From positions 124,001 to 188,000 of the forward strand of contig CAWBSM010000002.1 of NCBI GenBank assembly GCA_963791455.1: a stretch of DNA of 64,000 nt. The letters run 5' to 3'. The notes under the pieces were generated by a model. It ran no database searches. It saw only the letters and a program-made list of their open reading frames with translations, and was not told the origin of the DNA. The translations under genes and the position numbers were made by a program. Every line of letters starts with the position of its first letter. Position 1 is the first letter of the stretch. The DNA comes from Bog-473 sp963791455 (GTDB lineage Bacteria; Actinomycetota; Acidimicrobiia; Acidimicrobiales; RAAP-2). Positions 61,514-64,000 of the stretch are shown here, piece after piece.

Positions 61514-61873
61514 ATGAGGATCCTCCATCCCGGCGCCGGTCCCGGTCGACATATCGACCAATTTGGAAGCATGGGTGCGTGCCGCCTCGGCGGGGTCAGG
61601 TTCAGCGGAGACGGTGCGCTGACGTTCCTCAGCTTGGCCGCCGGTGGGCACCTCGGACGCCATCCCGCACCGGTGATGCAGCTTTACTGCATCGTTGACG
61701 GCGCCGGCTGGGTAGCAGGAGACGATGGGGCGCGGGTGCCTGTGGCTGCGGGAGACGCGGCGTTGTGGCCAGCGGGCGAGGAGCACGAGTCCGGCACCGA
61801 CACGGGGATGGCGGTTGCCGTTCTGGAAGTCACCTTGGTCCATGAGAATGAGGCCTGGGTGAAGGACTCGTAG
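61514..61873 (+). CDS. Cupin-domain protein
   Basis: 119 residues from ATG 61514. Small beta-barrel pattern: FLSLAAGGHLGRHPAPVMQLYCIVDGAGWVAGDDGARVPVAAGDAALWPAGEEHESGTDTGM. The first cupin motif lacks the usual HxH (it has GRHPA), the second has GEEHESG. Likely a small-molecule binding or isomerase-type cupin; role unknown. Confidence 0.75.
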   Translation: MRILHPGAGPGRHIDQFGSMGACRLGGVRFSGDGALTFLSLAAGGHLGRHPAPVMQLYCIVDGAGWVAGDDGARVPVAAGDAALWPAGEEHESGTDTGMAVAVLEVTLVHENEAWVKDS

Positions 61874-61986
61874 ACCCCTCCGGTGGTTGATCCGGGTCGT
61901 GCCCGACCAATTCCGTCCCTTGACCATCCCTCGAACCCTTGACGGAATGCGATCCGACGTGGTCCGGCGGACGGCTCCAGCGACAA

Positions 61987-63372
61987 TCACAGGGAGGCCA
62001 CTTGCTGCGGGGTGAGATGGACGACGTTCTTCGGATTGCAGTTCCAGATCGACTGCGTGGGTTGGGTGACCGCCTTGTCGTAGACGAACTTGCTCGGCTC
62101 GGCCCGGAGTACGGCGAAACACGGCGAGGGCTGTGGGTTCTCGTTGGACATCGTCAGCTGCGCCACGGGGGCCTCAATGCCTCCTGCGTCCCAGTTTTTC
62201 GTGGCGGCGGCCTTGTCCAGGACACACGAAACCGTCAGGTTGGCCCCACAGGCCGAGGCGGACTTGGCCCACAGGAGCCATGACTCGGCACTCTCCTCAT
62301 CGAAGAAATCCACGGGCTCGCCCTTTGCGTAAGCGTGCATGACGCTGACAAGTTGGCCCGTGGATGCGTTCTGCGAAGCCATCTCCAGAGGCCACCAGCC
62401 CGTCTCGACATAGACCGGCGGGATTCCGGGGTTGGCGGCGACGGCCTTGGTGGTCGTGGGGTTGTAGAACTGAGTCCCGAGGGCGATGAAAGCAGGTTTA
62501 TAACCGGCGGTGGTCATCGCCTGGAAGTACGGAGTCATGTTGGCGTCCGAGGCCGGCCACAGGGCCTGGACCCCTTTAGTCTGTGCTTCTTCGACGTAGG
62601 GCGCCCAGTCGGTCACAGAGACCGGAGGTTCTTGGAAGTCGATCACGTTCCAACCCTGGCTCTGGGCACCGTCTTCCAGTTTGCGCTCGGGCTCGAGGAC
62701 CGAGGGAGTGTTCGCCCCTCCCATGCCGGCCTTCTTAACCGCTTGCGGGTACTTCTTGGCCAGCGCAGCGAACCATCCCGAGGCAACGGAGTCGGTGTTC
62801 GCGCCACTGGGGTCGACCTGCAGTGAGGCAAGCTCGGAGGCGTCAGAAATGACATAACCACTGATCTGGCCGAGCCCGCAATGCGTGCGAATGGGGACGG
62901 AGGGCTGGTCGAGCGCCATCCCGCCACCGACGGCCATGAAGTCGCTCTGACAGGCCGCCGTCGCTTCCTGCGCTGCATTGAACAGCGCGGCGTCACGATC
63001 GTCAATCACGATGCGGCGCCCGTTGATGCCGCCTGACGCGTTACACCATGCCGCGAACGCCTTGGCCTGCTGAACGAACTCGATCTCAAGTCCCGGCTCG
63101 ACCGTGTTAGAGGCATCGTTGAATTCGGCGATGTTGATCGTCTTCTGCCCCACCCCACGCACCGAGGAAGCACCGCCCGGTCCCGGACCGCAGATCTTGC
63201 CCACCCCAGGCCACTCACCGTTGGCCGCGATGCTCGGTGCCAGCGCGCGACTGGCCGTTGTCGCCGCCTCCGCCGTCATTGACGAGAGCGCGACGCAGGT
63301 CCCGGCAAGCATGAAGGTGGCGATGGTCAGTGCAGCCGGAAAGCGATCGAAGAGTCTCTTCCCCACCCTCAT
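61987..63372 (-). CDS. ABC transporter substrate-binding protein (branched-chain amino acid/amide type)
   Basis: 461 residues from ATG 63372, with GGGGGTGG just upstream; a GTG at 63378 is in frame. Sec signal peptide (PAALTIATFMLAGTCVALSS to AEA, cleavage near 35) without a lipobox. Periplasmic-binding type I fold (Peripla_BP_6 style): INIAEFNDASNTVEPGLEIEFVQQAKAFAAWCNASGGINGRRIVIDDRD, ACQSDFMAVGGGMA and later WPASDANMTPYFQAMTTAGYKPAFIAL. The cognate permeases are not in the window. Ligand unknown. Confidence 0.85.
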   Translation of the reverse strand: MRVGKRLFDRFPAALTIATFMLAGTCVALSSMTAEAATTASRALAPSIAANGEWPGVGKICGPGPGGASSVRGVGQKTINIAEFNDASNTVEPGLEIEFVQQAKAFAAWCNASGGINGRRIVIDDRDAALFNAAQEATAACQSDFMAVGGGMALDQPSVPIRTHCGLGQISGYVISDASELASLQVDPSGANTDSVASGWFAALAKKYPQAVKKAGMGGANTPSVLEPERKLEDGAQSQGWNVIDFQEPPVSVTDWAPYVEEAQTKGVQALWPASDANMTPYFQAMTTAGYKPAFIALGTQFYNPTTTKAVAANPGIPPVYVETGWWPLEMASQNASTGQLVSVMHAYAKGEPVDFFDEESAESWLLWAKSASACGANLTVSCVLDKAAATKNWDAGGIEAPVAQLTMSNENPQPSPCFAVLRAEPSKFVYDKAVTQPTQSIWNCNPKNVVHLTPQQVASL

Positions 63373-63667
63373 ATCCACCCCCGGACATTCTCGATCAAGT
63401 CATTCAATCAAAGAAAGCGCCAAAACGGGGAGTCACCGGGGTGGCGATCCCGTACGCCCAGTCCTACCTGGTGTGTTCGAGGAGGAAATCAGCTCTGAGC
63501 ATGATGTCAGCGCTCCCGATGCGCATGTTGATGAGTCTGCCTCTCCTCGATCTGCGACACCGTGGATTCCGCCCGCGGAGCGTTCGCGGACCTGGCGTTG
63601 GTCGAAGGAGCCGTCGGTGAGCGGCCCGGCCACTAGGTCGGTGCGAATTGGTGCTAATACTCGGGCC

Positions 63668-64000
63668 ATGCCTACGACAGCGAACGGAGCGGTAACGATC
63701 TACTACGAAGCTTTCGGGGCGGAGAAGGATCCGGTCCTGCTTCTGGTCAACGGACTGGGTAGCCAGTGCATCAATTTCAAGGTCGAGTTCTGCAATGAAA
63801 TTCGTCGACCAGGGCTTCCGCGTCGTCCGATTCGACAATCGAGATGTGGGGTTGTCCAGCCACCTGAAGGGTGGACCCAAGTACACCGTCAATGACATGG
63901 CTCAAGACGCGTTCGCTGTCTTCGATGCCATTGGCGTCGGGGTGGGGCACGTCGCCGGTTGGTCCATGGGGGGGATGATCGTCCAGTCGATGGCGACCGC
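63668..64000 (+). pseudogene. Alpha/beta hydrolase, frameshifted, runs off the window
   Basis: ATG 63668 begins PTTANGAVTIYYEAFGAEKDPVLLLVNGLGSQCINFKVEF (oxyanion NGLGSQ), then the frame is lost near 63,795. Another frame continues MKFVDQGFRVVRFDNRDVGLSSHL and FDAIGVGVGHVAGWSMGGMIVQSMA, with the nucleophile Ser in GWSMGG. One shift only, in TGCAATGAAATTC, so a base error is possible. It lies just after TAATAC (63655-63660), a possible -10, suggesting a leaderless transcript. Confidence 0.7.

Noticed and set aside
63433..63669. 78-codon minus-strand frame upstream of the solute-binding gene
   Set aside because: No ribosome binding site and no family match; composition is that of random GC-rich sequence. 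The 63,379-63,667 gap has no supported gene.

Overview
The window looks like chromosomal DNA of a high-GC actinobacterium. GTG starts are frequent, several genes appear leaderless, and it carries ergothioneine genes (egtB end, egtD), a relative of the mycothiol-dependent nitroreductase Rv2466c, an MptB-type mannosyltransferase, a PknB-like kinase, and many acyl-CoA dehydrogenase and cytochrome P450 genes. An uncultivated Acidimicrobiia-like soil or water bacterium is my best guess. That is inference from gene content; no rRNA is present to test it.

Layout. 1-7.2 kb: ergothioneine genes, a large YfhO-like membrane protein, UDP-sulfoquinovose synthase and an MptB-like mannosyltransferase (envelope and glycolipid genes). 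7.5-15.3 kb: a minus-strand run of NTF2-like, EthD-like and SDR genes with one internally deleted SDR, a frameshifted sulfatase, an ArsR regulator with a readable leaderless promoter and operator, a P450 and an APH-type kinase. 15.5-22.7 kb: a Thr-rich surface protein, then nitronate monooxygenase and nitroreductase transcribed divergently, followed by a tight run DUF2237, SRPBCC, M20 peptidase, SDR and Rv2466c-like protein. 22.8-31.3 kb: catabolic genes (broken acyl-CoA dehydrogenase, Baeyer-Villiger monooxygenase overlapping haloalkane dehalogenase, divergent P450, rpiA, intact acyl-CoA dehydrogenase, alpha/beta hydrolase). 31.3-41.3 kb: a His-rich membrane-anchored protein with a partner, a decayed CoA-transferase, beta-carbonic anhydrase, hydroxyacid dehydrogenase, a repeat-bearing L,D-transpeptidase, glutamine synthetase, MBL hydrolase, Ser/Thr kinase and sulfotransferase. 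41.4-49 kb: DMT permease, a frameshifted Gfo/Idh/MocA oxidoreductase, a third P450, a GNAT, a secreted protein, a broken methyltransferase and a 575-residue secreted repeat protein.

49.3-53.95 kb is bounded by direct 49-bp copies of the 3' part of tRNA-Val(GAC). One copy is in the intact tRNA gene at 53,901-53,976 and the other is free-standing at 49,303-49,351, which is the usual signature of tRNA-targeted integration. Between them lie a GNAT, a decayed glycosyltransferase-like gene, an IS481 stub, a small basic protein, a PRC-barrel protein and a DinB-like protein, but no integrase. 54-64 kb: PhyH dioxygenase, DEDDh exonuclease, GH92 mannosidase, enoyl-CoA hydratase, RidA, a nonsense-interrupted small gene, a cupin, an ABC solute-binding protein and a frameshifted hydrolase running off the end.

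At least nine genes are broken (SDR deletion; sulfatase; acyl-CoA dehydrogenase; CoA-transferase; Gfo/Idh; methyltransferase; glycosyltransferase-like; an 85-codon gene with an in-frame TGA; terminal hydrolase). Those with deletions or stops are probably genuine decay. Those with only single-base shifts could be assembly errors.
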